Shown one piece after another: positions 24,767 through 39,100 of a stretch of DNA of 64,000 nucleotides (position 1 is its first letter; each line of letters opens with the position of its first letter). Where the stretch lies: contig NC_092676.1 in NCBI RefSeq assembly GCF_964355755.1, positions 12,880,288 to 12,944,287 on the forward strand, in the 5' to 3' direction. The notes under the pieces were generated by a model. That model had not been told where the DNA came from and made no database searches. It saw nothing but the letters and a program-made list of their open reading frames with translations. Made by a program: the position numbers and the translations under genes. This DNA is from Antedon mediterranea (lineage: Eukaryota > Echinodermata > Crinoidea > Comatulida > Antedonidae).

Positions 24767-26543
24767 CTTTTCACACAAAAACATCAAAGTGTACAAAATA
24801 GCTTCAAATCGCATTTGGAGACGTTTTAGACCATTTTGTGCATTTCGATGAAACTTGGTTACACAAAAACATCAAAGTGCTTAAAATCACATTTGAAACC
24901 GTTTTAGACCATTTTGAGCGTTTCGATAAAACTTTTCACACAAAAACATCAAAGTGCACAAAATAGCTTCAAATCGCATTTGGAGACGTTTTAGACTATT
25001 TTGTGCATTTCGAAAAAATTTGTTAACATAAAAAGACCAAAGTGTTTAGAATATCTCCAAATCGCATTTGGAAACGTTTTAAACCATTTTGTGCATTTCG
25101 ATTGAACTTGGTTACACAAAAACATCAAAGTGCTTAAAATCACATTTAAAACCGTTTTAGAGCATTTTGAGCATTTCGATAAAACTTTTCACACAAAAAC
25201 ATCAAAGTGTACAAAATAGCTTCAAATCGCATTTAGAGACGTTTTAGACCATTTTGTGCATTTTGTTAAAACTTTTCACACAAAAACATCAAATTGCACA
25301 AAATAGCTTAATATTGTGTTTGAAAACGTTTTAAACCATTTTGAGCATGTCGATAAAACTTTTCACACAAAAATATCAAAGTGCCCAGAATATCTTCAAA
25401 TCGCATTTAGAGACGTTTTAGACCATTTTGTGCATTTCGAAAAAATTTGTTAACATAAAAAGACCAAAGTGTTTAGATTATCTCCAAATCGCATTAGGAG
25501 ACGTTTTAGACCATTTTGTGTTTTTCGAAAAAACTTTTCACACAAAAACATCAAAGTGTACAAAATTGCTTCAAATCGCATTTAGAGAGGTTTTAGACCA
25601 TTTTGTGCATTTCGATAAAACTTTTCACACAAAAACATCAAAGTGCACAGAATATCTTAATACCGTGTCTGAAATCGTTTTAAACCATTTTGAGCATGTC
25701 GATAAAACTTTTCACACAAAAACATCAAAGTGCACAGAATATCTTCAAATCGCATTTAGAGACGTTTTAGACCATTTTGTGCATTTCGAAAAAATTTGTT
25801 AACATAAAAAGACCAAAGTGTTTAGAATATCTCCAAATCGCATTTGGAGACGTTTTAGACCATTTTGTGCATTTCGATGAAACTTGGTTACACAAAAACA
25901 TCAAAGTGCTTAAAATCACATTTGAAACCGTTTTAGAGCATTTTGAGCATTTCGATAAAACTTTTCACACAAAAACATCAAAGTGTACAAAATAGCTTCA
26001 AATCACATTTGAAACCGTTTTAGACCATTTTGAGCATTTCGATAAAACTTTTCACACAAAAACATCAAAGTGTACAGAATAGCTTCAAATCGCATTTGGA
26101 GACGTTTTAGACCATTTTGTGCATTTCGATGAAACTTGGTTACACAAAAACATCAAAGTGCTTAAAATCACATTTGAAACCGTTTTAGAGCATTTTTAAC
26201 ATTTCGATAATACTTTTCACACAAAAACATCAAATTGCACAAAATAGCTTCAAATCACATTTGGAGACGTTTTAGACCATTTTGTGCATTTCGATGAAAC
26301 TTGGTTACACAAAAACATCAAAGTGCTTAAAATCACATTTGAAACCGTTTTAGAGCATTTTGAGCATTTCGATAAAACTTTTCACACAAAAAAATCAAAC
26401 TGCACAAAATAGCTTCAAATCGTATTTGGAGAGGTTTTAGACCATTTTGTGCATTTCGATAAAACTTTTCACACAAAAACATCAAAGTGTACAAAATAGC
26501 TTCAAATCGCATTTAGAGACGTTTTAGACCATTTTGTGCATTT
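24767..26543 (+). repeat. Older duplicate of ~19421-21197
   Basis: This stretch matches 19421-21197 at offset 5,346 but with visibly more differences than the younger duplications. Examples are GAGCGTTTCG, GATTGAACTTGG at 25100, CATTTTGTTAAAAC, GCATTAGGAG, ATCGTATTTGG and a CAAATTGCACAAAATAG end replacing CAAAGTGTACAAAATAG. It carries the 124-codon plus-strand frame (25428-25802) found also at 10961 and 20082. The greater divergence suggests an older event or independent drift. Confidence 0.7.
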
Positions 26544-26576
26544 CGATAAAACTTTTCACACAAAAACATCAAAGTG
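26500..26576 (+). repeat. 77-bp hybrid monomer
   Basis: This unit has a type A body (AGAGACG, GATAAAACTTTTCACAC) joined to the type C exit (AAAGTG directly followed by CTTAAAATCAC). It is 77 bp, one base shorter than a true C unit because it lacks the extra base of GAAACTTGGTTACAC. It marks the junction between the older duplicate on its left and the segment resembling 14056 onward on its right. The same unit is present at 26500 + 30157 = 56657. Confidence 0.8.
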
Positions 26577-29500
26577 CTTAAAATCACATTTGAAACCGTT
26601 TTAGAGCATTTTTAACATTTCGATAATACTTTTCACACAAAAACATCAAAGTGTACAAAATAGCTTCAAATCACATTTGAAACCGTTTTAGACCATATTG
26701 AGCATTTCGATAAAACTTTTCACACAAAAACATCAAAGTGTACAAAATAGCTTCAAATCGCATTTGGAGACGTTTTAGACCATTTTGTGCATTTCGATGA
26801 AACTTGGTTACACAAAAACATCAAAGTGCTTAAAATCACATTTGAAAGCGTTTTAGAGCATTTTTAGCATTTCGATAATACTTTTCACACAAAAACATCA
26901 AAGTGCACAAAATAGCTTCAAATCGCATTTAGAGATGTTTTAGACCATTTTGTGCATTTCGATAAAACTTTTCACACAAAAACATCAAATTGCACAAAAT
27001 AGCTTAATACCGTGTTTGAAATCATTTTAAACCATTTTGAGCATGTCGATAAAACTTTTCACACAAAAACATCAAAGTGTTTAGAATATCTCCAAATCGC
27101 ATTTGGAGACGTTTTAGACCATTTTGTGCATTTCGATGAAACTTGGTTAAACAAAAACATCAAAGTTCTTAAAATCACATTTGAAACCGTTTTAGAGCAT
27201 TTTGAGCATTTCGATAAAACTTTTCAAACAAAAACATCAAAGTGTACAAAATAGCTTCAAATCACATTTGAAACCGTTTTAGACCATTTTGAGCATTTCG
27301 ATAAAACTTTTCACACAAAAACATCAAAGTGTACAAAATAGCTTCAAATCGCATTTGGAGACGTTTTAGACCATTTTGTGCATTTCGATGAAACTTGGTT
27401 ACACAAAAACATCAAAGTGCTTAAAATCACATTTGAAACCGTTTTAGAGCATTTTTAGCATTTCGATAATACTTTTCACACAAAACATCAAAGTGTACAA
27501 AATAGCTTCAAATCGCATTTGGAGACGTTTTAGACCATTTTGTGCATTTCGATGAAACTTGGTTACACAAAAACATCAAAGTGCTTAAAATCACATTTGA
27601 AACCGTTTTAGACCATTTTGAGCATTTCGATAAAACTTTTCACACAAAAAAATCAAAGTGCACAAAATAGCTTCAAATCGCATTTGGGGACGTTTTAGAC
27701 TATTTTGTGCATTTCGAAAAAAATTGTTAACATAAAAAGACCAAAGTGTTTAGAATATCTCCAAATCGCATTTGGAGACGTTTTAAACCATTTTGTGCAT
27801 TTCGATGGAACTTGGTTACACAAAAACATCAAAGTGCTTAAAATCACATTTAAAACCGTTTTAGAGCATTTTTAGCATTTCGATAAAACTTTTCACACAA
27901 AAACATCAAAGTGTACAAAATAGCTTCAAATCGCATTTAGAGAGGTTTTAGACAATTTTGTGCATTTCGATAAAACTTTTCACACAAAAACATCAAAGTG
28001 TACAAAATAGCTTCAAATCGCATTTGGAGACGTTTTAGACCATTTTGTGTATTTCGATGAAACTTGGTTACACAAAAACATCAAAGTGCTTAAAATCACA
28101 TTTGAAAGCGTTTTAGAGCATTTTTAGCATTTCGATAATACTTTTCACACAAAAACATCAAAGTGTACAAAATAGCTTCAAATCGCATTTGGAGACGTTT
28201 TAGACCATTTTGTGCATTTCGATGAAACTTGGTTACACAAAAACATCAAAGTGCTTAAAATCACATTTAAAACAGTTTTAGAGCATTTTGAGCATTTCGA
28301 TAAAACTTTTCACACAAAAACATCAAAGTGTACAAAATAGCTTCAAATCGCATTTAAAGAGGTTTTAGACCATTTTGTGCATTTCGATAAAACTTTTCAC
28401 ACAAAAACATCAAAGTGTACAAAATAGCTTCAAATCGCATTTAGAGACATTTTAGACCATCTTGTGCATTTCGATAAAACTTTTCACACAAAAACATCAA
28501 ATTGCACAAAATAGCTTAATATCGTGTTTGAAAACGTTTTAAACCATTTTGAGCATGTCGATAAAACTTTTCACACAAAAATATCAAAGTGCACAGAATA
28601 TCTTCAAATCGCATTTAGAGACGTTTTAGACCATTTTGTGCATTTCGAAAAAATTTGTTAACATAAAAAGACCAAAGTGTTTAGAATATCTCCAAATCGC
28701 ATTTGGAGACGTTTTAGACCATTTTGTGCATTTCAATGAAACTTGGTTACACAAAAACATCAAAGTGCTTAAAATCACATTTGAAACCGTTTTAGAGCAT
28801 TTTTAGCATTTCGATAATACTTTTCACACAAAAACATCAAAGTGTACAAAATAGCTTCAAATCGCATTTAGTGAGGTTTTAGACCATTTTGTGCATTTCG
28901 ATAAAACTTTTCACACAAAAACATCAAAGTGTACAAAATAGCTTCAAATCGCATTTAGAGACGTTTTAGACCATTTTGTGCATTTCGATAAAACTTTTCA
29001 CACAAAAACATCAAATTGCACAAAATAGCTTAATACCGTGTTTGAAATCGTTTTAAACCATTTTGAGCATGTCGATAAAACTTTTCACAAAAAAAACATC
29101 AAAGTGCACAGAATAGCTTCAAATCGCATTTGGAGACGTTTTAAACCATTTTGAGCATTTCGATAAAACTTTTCACACAAAAACATCAAAGTGTACAAAA
29201 TAGCTTCCAATCGCATTTAGAGAGGTTTTAGACCATTTTGTGCATTTCGATAAAACTTTTCACACAAAAACATCAAATTGCACAAAATAGCTTAATATCG
29301 TGTTTGAAAACGTTTTAAACCATTTTGAGCATGTCGATAAAACTTTTCACACAAAAATATCAAAGCGCACAGAATATCTTTAAATCGCATTTAGAGACGT
29401 TTTAGACCATTTTGTGCATTTCGAAAAAATTTGTTAACATAAAAAGACCAAAGTGTTTAGAATATCTCCAAATCGCATTTGGAGACGTTTTAGACCATTT

Positions 29501-30118
29501 TGTGCATTTCGATGAAACTTGATTACACAAAAACATCAAAGTGCTTAAAATCACATTTAAAACCGTTTTAGAGCGTTTTGAGCATTTCGATAAACTTTTC
29601 ACACAAAAACATCAAAGTGCACAAAATAGCTTCAAATCGCATTTAGAGATGTTTTAGACCATTTTGTGCATTTCGATAAAACTTTTCACACAAAAACATC
29701 AAATTGCACAAAATAGCTTAATATCGTGTTTGAAATCGTTTTAAACCATTTTGAGCATGTCGATAAAACTTTTCACACAAAAACATCAAAGTGCACAAAA
29801 TATCTTCAAATCGCATTTAGAGACGTTTTAGACCATTTTGTGCATTTCGAAAAAATTTGTTAACATAAAAAGACCAAAGTGTTTAGAATATCTCCAAATC
29901 GCATTTGGAGACGTTTTAGACCATTTTGTGCATTTCGATGTAACTTGGTTACACAAAAACATCAAAGTGCTTAAAATCACATTTGAAACCGTTTTAGAGC
30001 ATTTTGAGCATTTCGATGAAACTTTTCACACAAAAACATCAAAGTGTACAAAATAGCTTCAAATCACATTTGAAACCGTTTTAGACCATTTTGAGCATTT
30101 CGATAAAACTTTTCACAC
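26577..30118 (+). repeat. Copy of ~14053-19430 with 1,836 bp missing
   Basis: From 26577 to about 27995 the sequence matches 14053 to about 15471 at offset 12,524, for example the GTG-start frame at 27012/14488. From about 28006 onward it matches 17318 onward at offset 10,688, for example the minus-strand frame at 29402/18714 and the trimer at 29838/19150. The change of offset is 1,836 bp, about 21 monomers, removed between roughly 15471 and 17318 of the source. Private variants here include CATTTAGTGAGG near 28867, CTTCCAATCGC near 29205, TCTTTAAATCGC near 29380 and GATGTAACTTGG near 29938. Confidence 0.72.
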
Positions 30119-33100
30119 AAAAACATCAAAGTGTACAAAATAGCTTCAAATCGCATTCGGAGACGTTTTAGACCATTTTGTGCATTTCGATGAAACTTGG
30201 TTACACAAAAACATCAAAGTGCTTAAAATCACATTTGAAACCGTTTTAGACCATTTTGAGCATTTCGATAAAACTTTTCACACAAAAAAATCAAAGTGCA
30301 CAAAATAGCTTCAAATCGCATTTGGGGACGTTTTAGACTATTTTGTGCATTTCGAAAAAAATTGTTAACATAAAAAGACCAAAGTGTTTAGAATATCTCC
30401 AAATCGCATTTGGAGACGTTTTAAACCATTTTGTGCATTTCGATGGAACTTGGTTACACAAAAACATCAAAGTGCTTAAAATCACATTTAAAACCGTTTT
30501 AGAGCATTTTTAGCATTTCGATAAAACTTTTCACACAAAAACATCAAAGTGTACAAAATAGCTTCAAATCGCATTTAGAGAGGTTTTAGACAATTTTGTG
30601 CATTTCGATAAAACTTTTCACACAAAAACATCAAAGTGTACAAAATAGCTTCAAATTGCATTTAGAGACGTTTTAGACCATTTTGTGCATTTCGATAAAA
30701 CTTTTCACACAAAAACATCAAATTGCACAAAATCGTTTTAAACCATTTTAAATCGTTTTAAACCATTTTGAGCATGTCGATAAAACTTTTCACAAAAAAC
30801 ATCAAAGTGCACAGAATAGCTTCAAATTGCATTTGGAGACGTTTTAGAGCATTTTGTGCATTTCGATAAAATGTGTTAACATAAAAAGACCAAAGTGTTT
30901 AGAATATCTTCAAATCACATTTGGAGACGTTTTAGACCATTTTTTGCATTTCGATGAAACTTGGTTACACAAAAACATCAAAGTGCTTAAAATCACATTT
31001 GAAACCGTTTTAGAGCATTTTGAGCATTTCGATAAAACTTTTCACACAAAAACATCAAAGTGTACAAAATAGCTTCAAATCGCATTTAGAGACGTTTTAG
31101 ACCATTTTTTGCATTTCGATGAAACTTGGTTACACAAAAACATCAAAGTGCTTAAAATCACATTTAAAACCGTTTTAGAGCATTTTTAGCATTTCGATAA
31201 AACTTTTCACACAAAAACATCAAAGTGTACAAAATAGCTTCAAATCGCATTTAGAGAGGTTTTAGACAATTTTGTGCATTTCGATAAAACTTTTCACAAA
31301 AAACATCAAAGTGCACAGAATAGCTTCAAATTGCATTTGGAGACGTTTTAGAGCATTTTGTGCATTTCGATAAAATGTGTTAACATAAAAAGACCAAAGT
31401 GTTTAGAATATCTTCAAATCACATTTGGAGACGTTTTAGACCATTTTTTGCATTTCGATGAAACTTGGTTACACAAAAACATCAAAGTGCTTAAAATCAC
31501 ATTTGAAACCGTTTTAGAGCATTTTGAGCATTTCGATAAAACTTTTCACACAAAAACATCAAAGTGTACAAAATAGCTTCAAATCGCATTTAGAGACGTT
31601 TTAGACCATTTTGTGCATTTCGAAAAAATTTGTTAACATAAAAAGACCAAAGTGTTTAGAATATCTCCAAATCGCATTTGGAGACGTTTTAGACCATTTT
31701 GTGCATTTCGATGAAACTTGGTTACACAAAAACATCAAAGTGCTTAAAATCACATTTGAAACCGTTTTAGAGCATTTTTAGCATTTCGATAATACTTTTC
31801 ACACAAAAACATCAAAGTGTACAAAATAGCTTCAAATCGCATTTGGAGACGTTTTAGACCATTTTGTGCATTTCGATGAAACTTGGTTACACAAAAACAT
31901 CAAAGTGCTTAAAATCACATTTGAAACCGTTTTAGACCATTTTGAGCATTTCGATAAAACTTTTCACACAAAAAAATCAAAGTGCACAAAATAGCTTCAA
32001 ATCGCATTTGGAGACGTTTTAGACTATTTTGTGCATTTTGAAAAAATTTGTTAACATAAAAAGACCAAAGTGTTTAGAATATCTCCAAATCGCATTTGGA
32101 GACGTTTTAAACCATTTTGTGCATTTCGATGGAACTTGGTTACACAAAAACATCAAAGTGCTTAAAATCACATTTAAAACCGTTTTAGAGCATTTTGAGC
32201 ATTTCGATAAAACTTTTCACACAAAAACATAAAAGTGTACAAAATAGCTTCAAATCGCATTTAGAGATGTTTTAGACCATTTTGTGCATTTCGATGAAAC
32301 TCATCAAAGTGCTTAAAATCACATTTGAAACCGTTTTAGAGCATTTTGAGCATTTCGATAAAACTTTTCACACAAAAACATCAAAGTGTACAAAATAGCT
32401 TCAAATCACATTTGAAACCGTTTTAGACCATATTGAGCATTTCGATAAAACTTTTCACACAAAAACATCTTAGTGTACAAAATAGCTTCAAAGCGCATTT
32501 GGAGACGTTTTAGACCATTTTGTGTATTTCGATGAAACTTGGTTACACAAAAACATCAAAGTGCTTAAAATCACATTTGAAAGCGTTTTAGAGCATTTTT
32601 AGCATTTCGATAATACTTTTCACACAAAAACATCAAAGTGTACAAAATAGCTTCAAATCGCATTTGGAGACGTTTTAGACCATTTTGTGCATTTCGATGA
32701 AACTTGGTTACACAAAAACATCAAAGTGCTTAAAATCACATTTAAAACAGTTTTAGAGCATTTTGAGCATTTCGATAAAACTTTTCACACAAAAACATCA
32801 AAGTGTACAAAATAGCTTCAAATCGCATTTAAAGAGGTTTTAGACCATTTTGTGCATTTCGATAAAACTTTTCACACAAAAACATCAAAGTGTACAAAAT
32901 AGCTTCAAATCGCATTTAGAGACGTTTTAGACCATCTTGTGTATTTCGATAAAACTTTTCACACAAAAACATCAAATTGCACAAAATAGCTTAATATCGT
33001 GTTTGAAAACGTTTTAAACCATTTTGAGCAAGTCGATAAAACTTTTCACACAAAAATATCAAAGTGCACAGAATATCTTCAAATCGCATTTAGAGACGTT

Positions 33101-36100
33101 TTAGACCATTTTGTGCATTTCGAAAAAATTTGTTAACATAAAAAGACCAAAGTGTTTAGAATATCTCCAAATCGGATTTGGAGACGTTTTAGACCATTTT
33201 GTGCATTTCAATGAAACTTGGTTACACAAAAACATCAAAGTGCTTAAAATCACATTTGAAACCGTTTTAGAGCATTTTTAGCATTTCGATAATACTTTTC
33301 ACACAAAAACATCAAAGTGTAGAAAATAGCTTCAAATCGCATTTAGAGAGGTTTTAGACCATTTTGTGCATTTCGATAAAACTTTTCACACAAAAACATC
33401 AAAGTGTACAAAATAGCTTCAAATCGCATTTAGAGACGTTTTAGACCATTTTGTGCATTTCGATAAAACTTTTCACACAAAAACATCAAATTGCACAAAA
33501 TAGCTTAATACCGTGTTTGAAATCGTTTTAAACCATTTTGAGCATGTCGATAAAACTTTTCACAAAAAAACATCAAAGTGCACAGAATAGCTTCAAATCG
33601 CATTTGGAGACGTTTTAAACCATTTTGAGCATTTCGATAAAACTTTTCACACAAAAACATCAAAGTGTACAAAATAGCTTCAAATCGCATTTAGAGAGGT
33701 TTTAGACCATTTTGTGCATTTCGATAAAACTTTTCACACAAAAACATCAAATTGCACAAAATAGCTTAATATCGTGTTTGAAAACGTTTTAAACCATTTT
33801 GAGCATGTCGATAAAACTTTTCACACAAAAATATCAAAGCGCATAGAATATCTTCAAATCGCATTTAGAGACGTTTTAGACCATTTTGTGCATTTCGAAA
33901 AAATTTGTTAACATAAAAAGACCAAAGTGTTTAGAATATCTCCAAATCGCATTTGGAGACGTTTTAGACCATTTTGTGCATTTCGATGAAACTTGATTAC
34001 ACAAAAACATCAAAGTGCTTAAAATCACATTTAAAACCGTTTTAGAGCGTTTTGAGCATTTCGATAAACTTTTCACACAAAAACATCAAAGTGCACAAAA
34101 TAGCTTCAAATCGCATTTAGAGATGTTTTAGACCATTTTGTGCATTTCGATAAAACTTTTCACACAAAAACATCAAATTGCACAAAATAGCTTAATATCG
34201 TGTTTGAAATCGTTTTAAACCATTTTGAGCATGTCGATAAAACTTTTCACACAAAAACATCAAAGTGCACAGAATATCTTCAAATCGCATTTAGAGACGT
34301 TTTAGACCATTTTGTGCATTTCGAAAAAATTTGTTAACATAAAAAGACCAAAGTGTTTAGCATATCTCCAAATCGCATTTGGAGACGTTTTAGACCATTT
34401 TGTGCATTTCGATGAAACTTGGTTACACAAAAACATCAAAGTGCTTAAAATCACATTTGAAACCGTTTTAGAGCATTTTGAGCATTTCGATAAAACTTTT
34501 CACACAAAAACATCAAAGTGTACAAAATAGCTTCAAATCACATTTGAAACCGTTTTAGACCATTTTGAGCATTTCGATAAAACTTTTCACACAAAAACAT
34601 CAAAGTGTACAAAATAGCTTCAAATCGCATTTGGAGACGTTTTAGACCATTTTGTGCATTTCGATGAAACTTGGTTACACAAAAACATCAAAGTGCTTAA
34701 AATCACATTTGAAACCGTTTTAGACCATTTTGAGCATTTCGATAAAACTTTTCACACAAAAAAATCAAAGTGCACAAAATAGCTTCAAATCGCATTTGGA
34801 GACGTTTTAGACTATTTTGTGCATTTCGAAAAAATTTGTTAACATAAAAAGACCAAAGTGTTTAGAATATCTCCAAATCGCATTTGGAGACGTTTTAAAC
34901 CATTTTGTGCATTTCGATAGAACTTGGTTACACAAAAACATCAAAGTGCTTAAAATCACATTTAAAACCGTTTTAGAGCATTTTGAGCATTTCGATAAAA
35001 CTTTTCACACAAAAACATCAAAGTGTACAAAATAGCTTCAAATCGCATTTAGAGACGTTTTAGACCATTTTGTGCATTTTGATAAAACTTTTCACACAAA
35101 AACATCAAATTGCACAAAATAGCTTAATATTGTGTTTGAAAACGTTTTAAACCATTTTGAGCATGTCGATAAAACTTTTCACACAAAAATATCAAAGTGC
35201 CCAGAATATCTTCAAATCGCATTTAGAGACGTTTTAGACCATTTTGTGCATTTCGAAAAAATTTGTTAACATAAAAAGACCAAAGTGTTTAGAATATCTC
35301 CAAATCGCATTTGGAGACGTTTTAGACCATTTTGTGTTTTTCGAAAAAACTTTTCACACAAAAACATCAAAGTGTACAAAATTGCTTCAAATCGCATTTA
35401 GAGAGGTTTTAGACCATTTTGTGCATTTCGATAAAACTTTTCACACAAAAACATCAAAGTGCACAGAATATCTTAATACCGTGTCTGAAATCGTTTTAAA
35501 CCATTTTGAGCATGTCGATAAAACTTTTCACACAAAAACATCAAAGTGCACAGAATATCTTCAAATCGCATTTAGAGACGTTTTAGACCATTTTGTGCAT
35601 TTCGAAAAAATTTGTTAACATAAAAAGACCAAAGTGTTTAGAATATCTCCAAATCGCATTTGGAGACGTTTTAGACCATTTTGTGCATTTCGATGAAACT
35701 TGGTTACACAAAAACATCAAAGTGCTTAAAATCACATTTGAAACCGTTTTAGAGCATTTTGAGCATTTCGATAAAACTTTTCACACAAAAACATCAAAGT
35801 GTACAAAATAGCTTCAAATCACATTTGAAACCGTTTTAGACCATTTTGAGCATTTCGATAAAACTTTTCACACAAAAACATCAAAGTGTACAGAATAGCT
35901 TCAAATCGCATTTGGAGACGTTTTAGACCATTTTGTGCATTTCGATGAAACTTGGTTACACAAAAACATCAAAGTGCTTAAAATCACATTTGAAACCGTT
36001 TTAGAGCATTTTTAACATTTCGATAATACTTTTCACACAAAAACATCAAAGTGTACAAAATAGCTTCAAATCGCATTTGGAGACGTTTTAGACCATTTTG

Positions 36101-39100
36101 TGCATTTCGATGAAACTTGGTTACACAAAAACATCAAAGTGCTTAAAATCACATTTGAAACCGTTTTAGAGCATTTTGAGCATTTCGATAAAACTTTTCA
36201 CACAAAAAAATCAAAGTGCACAAAATAGCTTCAAATCGCATTTGGAGAGGTTTTAGACCATTTTGTGCATTTCGATAAAACTTTTCACACAAAAACATCA
36301 AAGTGTACAAAATAGCTTCAAATCGCATTTAGAGACGTTTTAGACCATTTTGTGCATTTCGATGAAACTTGGTTACACAAAAACATCAAAGTGCTTAAAA
36401 TCACATTTAAAACCGTTTTAGAGCGTTTTGAGCATTTCGATAAACTTTTTACACAAAAACATCAAAGTGCACAAAATAGCTTCAAATCGCATTTAGGGAT
36501 GTTTTAGACCATTTTGTGCATTTCGATAAAACTTTTCACACAAAAACATCAAATTGCACAAAATAGCTTAATACCGTGTTTGAAATCATTTTAAACCATT
36601 TTGAGCATGTCGATAAAACTTTTCACACAAAAACATCAAAGTGCACAGAATATCTTCAAATCGCATTTAGAGACGTTTTAGACCATTTTGTGCATTTCGA
36701 AAAAATTTGTTAACATAAAAAGACCAAAGTGTTTAGAATATCTCCAAATCGCATTTGGAGACGTTTTAGACCATTTTGTGCATTTCGATGAAAATTGGTT
36801 ACACAAAAACATCAAAGTGCTTAAAATCACATTTGAAACCGTTTTAGAGCATTTTGAGCATTTCGATAAAACTTTTCACACAAAAACATCAAAGTGTACA
36901 AAATAGCTTCAAATCACATTTGAAACCGTTTTAGACCATTTTGAGCATTTCGATAAAACTTTTCACACAAAAACATCAAAGTGTACAAAATAGCTTCAAA
37001 TCGCATTTGGAGACGTTTTAGACCATTTTGTGCATTTCGATGAAACTTGGTTACACAAAAACATCAAAGTGCTTAAAATCACATTTAAAACCGTTTTAGA
37101 GCATTTTTAGCATTTCGATAAAACTTTTCACACAAAAACATCAAAGTGTACAAAATAGCTTCAAATCGCATTTAGAGAGGTTTTAGACAATTTTGTGCAT
37201 TTCGATAAAACTTTTCACACAAAAACATCAAAGTGTACAAAATAGCTTCAAATTGCATTTAGAGACGTTTTAGACCATTTTGTGCATTTCGATAAAACTT
37301 TTCACACAAAAACATCAAATTGCACAAAATCGTTTTAAACCATTTTAAATCGTTTTAAACCATTTTGAGCATGTCGATAAAACTTTTCACAAAAAACATC
37401 AAAGTGCACAGAATAGCTTCAAATTGCATTTGGAGACGTTTTAGAGCATTTTGTGCATTTCGATAAAATGTGTTAACATAAAAAGACCAAAGTGTTTAGA
37501 ATATCTTCAAATCACATTTGGAGACGTTTTAGACCATTTTTTGCATTTCGATGAAACTTGGTTACACAAAAACATCAAAGTGCTTAAAATCACATTTGAA
37601 ACCGTTTTAGAGCATTTTGAGCATTTCGATAAAACTTTTCACACAAAAACATCAAAGTGTACAAAATAGCTTCAAATCGCATTTAGAGACGTTTTAGACC
37701 ATTTTTTGCATTTCGATGAAACTTCTCACACAAAAACATCAAAGTGTACAAAATAGCTTCAAATTGCATTTAGAGACGTTTTAGACCATTTTGTGCATTT
37801 CGATAAAACTTTTCACACAAAAACATCAAATTGCACAAAATCGTTTTAAACCATTTTAAATCGTTTTAAACCATTTTGAGCATTTCGATAAAACTTTTCA
37901 CAAAAAACATCAAAGTGTTTAGAATATCTTCAAATCACATTTGGAGACGTTTTAGACCATTTTTTGCATTTCGAGTAAACTTGGTTACACAAAAACATCA
38001 AAGTGCTTAAAATCACATTTGAAACCGTTTTAGAGCATTTTGAGCATTTCGATAAAACTTTTCACACAAAAACATCAAAGTGTACAAAATAGCTTCAAAT
38101 CGCATTTAGAGACGTTTTAGACCATTTTGTGCATTTCGAAAAAATTTGTTAACATAAAAAGACCAAAGTGTTTAGAATATCTCCAAATCGCATTTGGAGA
38201 CGTTTTAGACCATTTTGTGCATTTCGATGAAACTTGGTTACACAAAAACATCAAAGTGCTTAAAATCACATTTGAAACCGTTTTAGAGCATTTTTAGCAT
38301 TTCGATAATACTTTTCACACAAAAACATCAAAGTGTACAAAATAGCTTCAAATCGCATTTGGAGACGTTTTAGACCATTTTGTGCATTTCGATGAAACTT
38401 GGTTACACAAAAACATCAAAGTGCTTAAAATCACATTTGAAACCGTTTTAGACCATTTTGAGCATTTCGATAAAACTTTTCACACAAAAAAATCAAAGTG
38501 CACAAAATAGCTTCAAATCGCATTTGGAGACGTTTTAGACTATTTTGTGCATTTTGAAAAAATTTGTTAACATAAAAAGACCAAAGTGTTTAGAATATCT
38601 CCAAATCGCATTTGGAGACGTTTTAAACCATTTTGTGCATTTCGATGGAACTTGGTTACACAAAAACATCAAAGTGCTTAAAATCACATTTAAAACCGTT
38701 TTAGAGCATTTTGAGCATTTCGATAAAACTTTTCACACAAAAACATCAAAGTGTACAAAATAGCTTCAAATCGCATTTAGAGAGGTTTTAGACCATTTTG
38801 TGCATTTCGATAAAACTTTTCACACAAAAACATCAAAGTGTACAAAATAGCTTCAAATCGCATTTAGAGACGTTTTAGACCATTTTGTGCATTTCGATAA
38901 AACTTTTCACACAAAAACATCAAATTGCACAAAATAGCTTAATACCGTGTTTGAAATCGTTTTAAACCATTTTGAGCATGTCGATAAAACTTTTCACAAA
39001 AAAACATCAAAGTGCACAGAATAGCTTCAAATCGCATTTGGAGACGTTTTAAACCATTTTGAGCATTTCGATAAAACTTTTCACACAAAAACATCAAAGT

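Larger units (their letters stand above)
14957..30118 (+). repeat. 15,162-bp tandem duplication, unit
   Basis: The second copy starts at about 30119, exactly 15,162 bases after the start of the first, so the event was a tandem duplication. Landmark pairs are frames at 15692/30854, 16196/31358, 16867/32029, 19150/34312, 21526/36688, 23383/38545, plus CATCTTAGTG at 17304/32466 and CGGATTTGG at 18011/33173. The left edge is where GATAATAC...CACACAAAACATC meets GATAAAAC...CACACAAAAACATC. The unit encloses the junction at 17108, so this event is younger than the 9,121-bp duplication. Confidence 0.86.
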
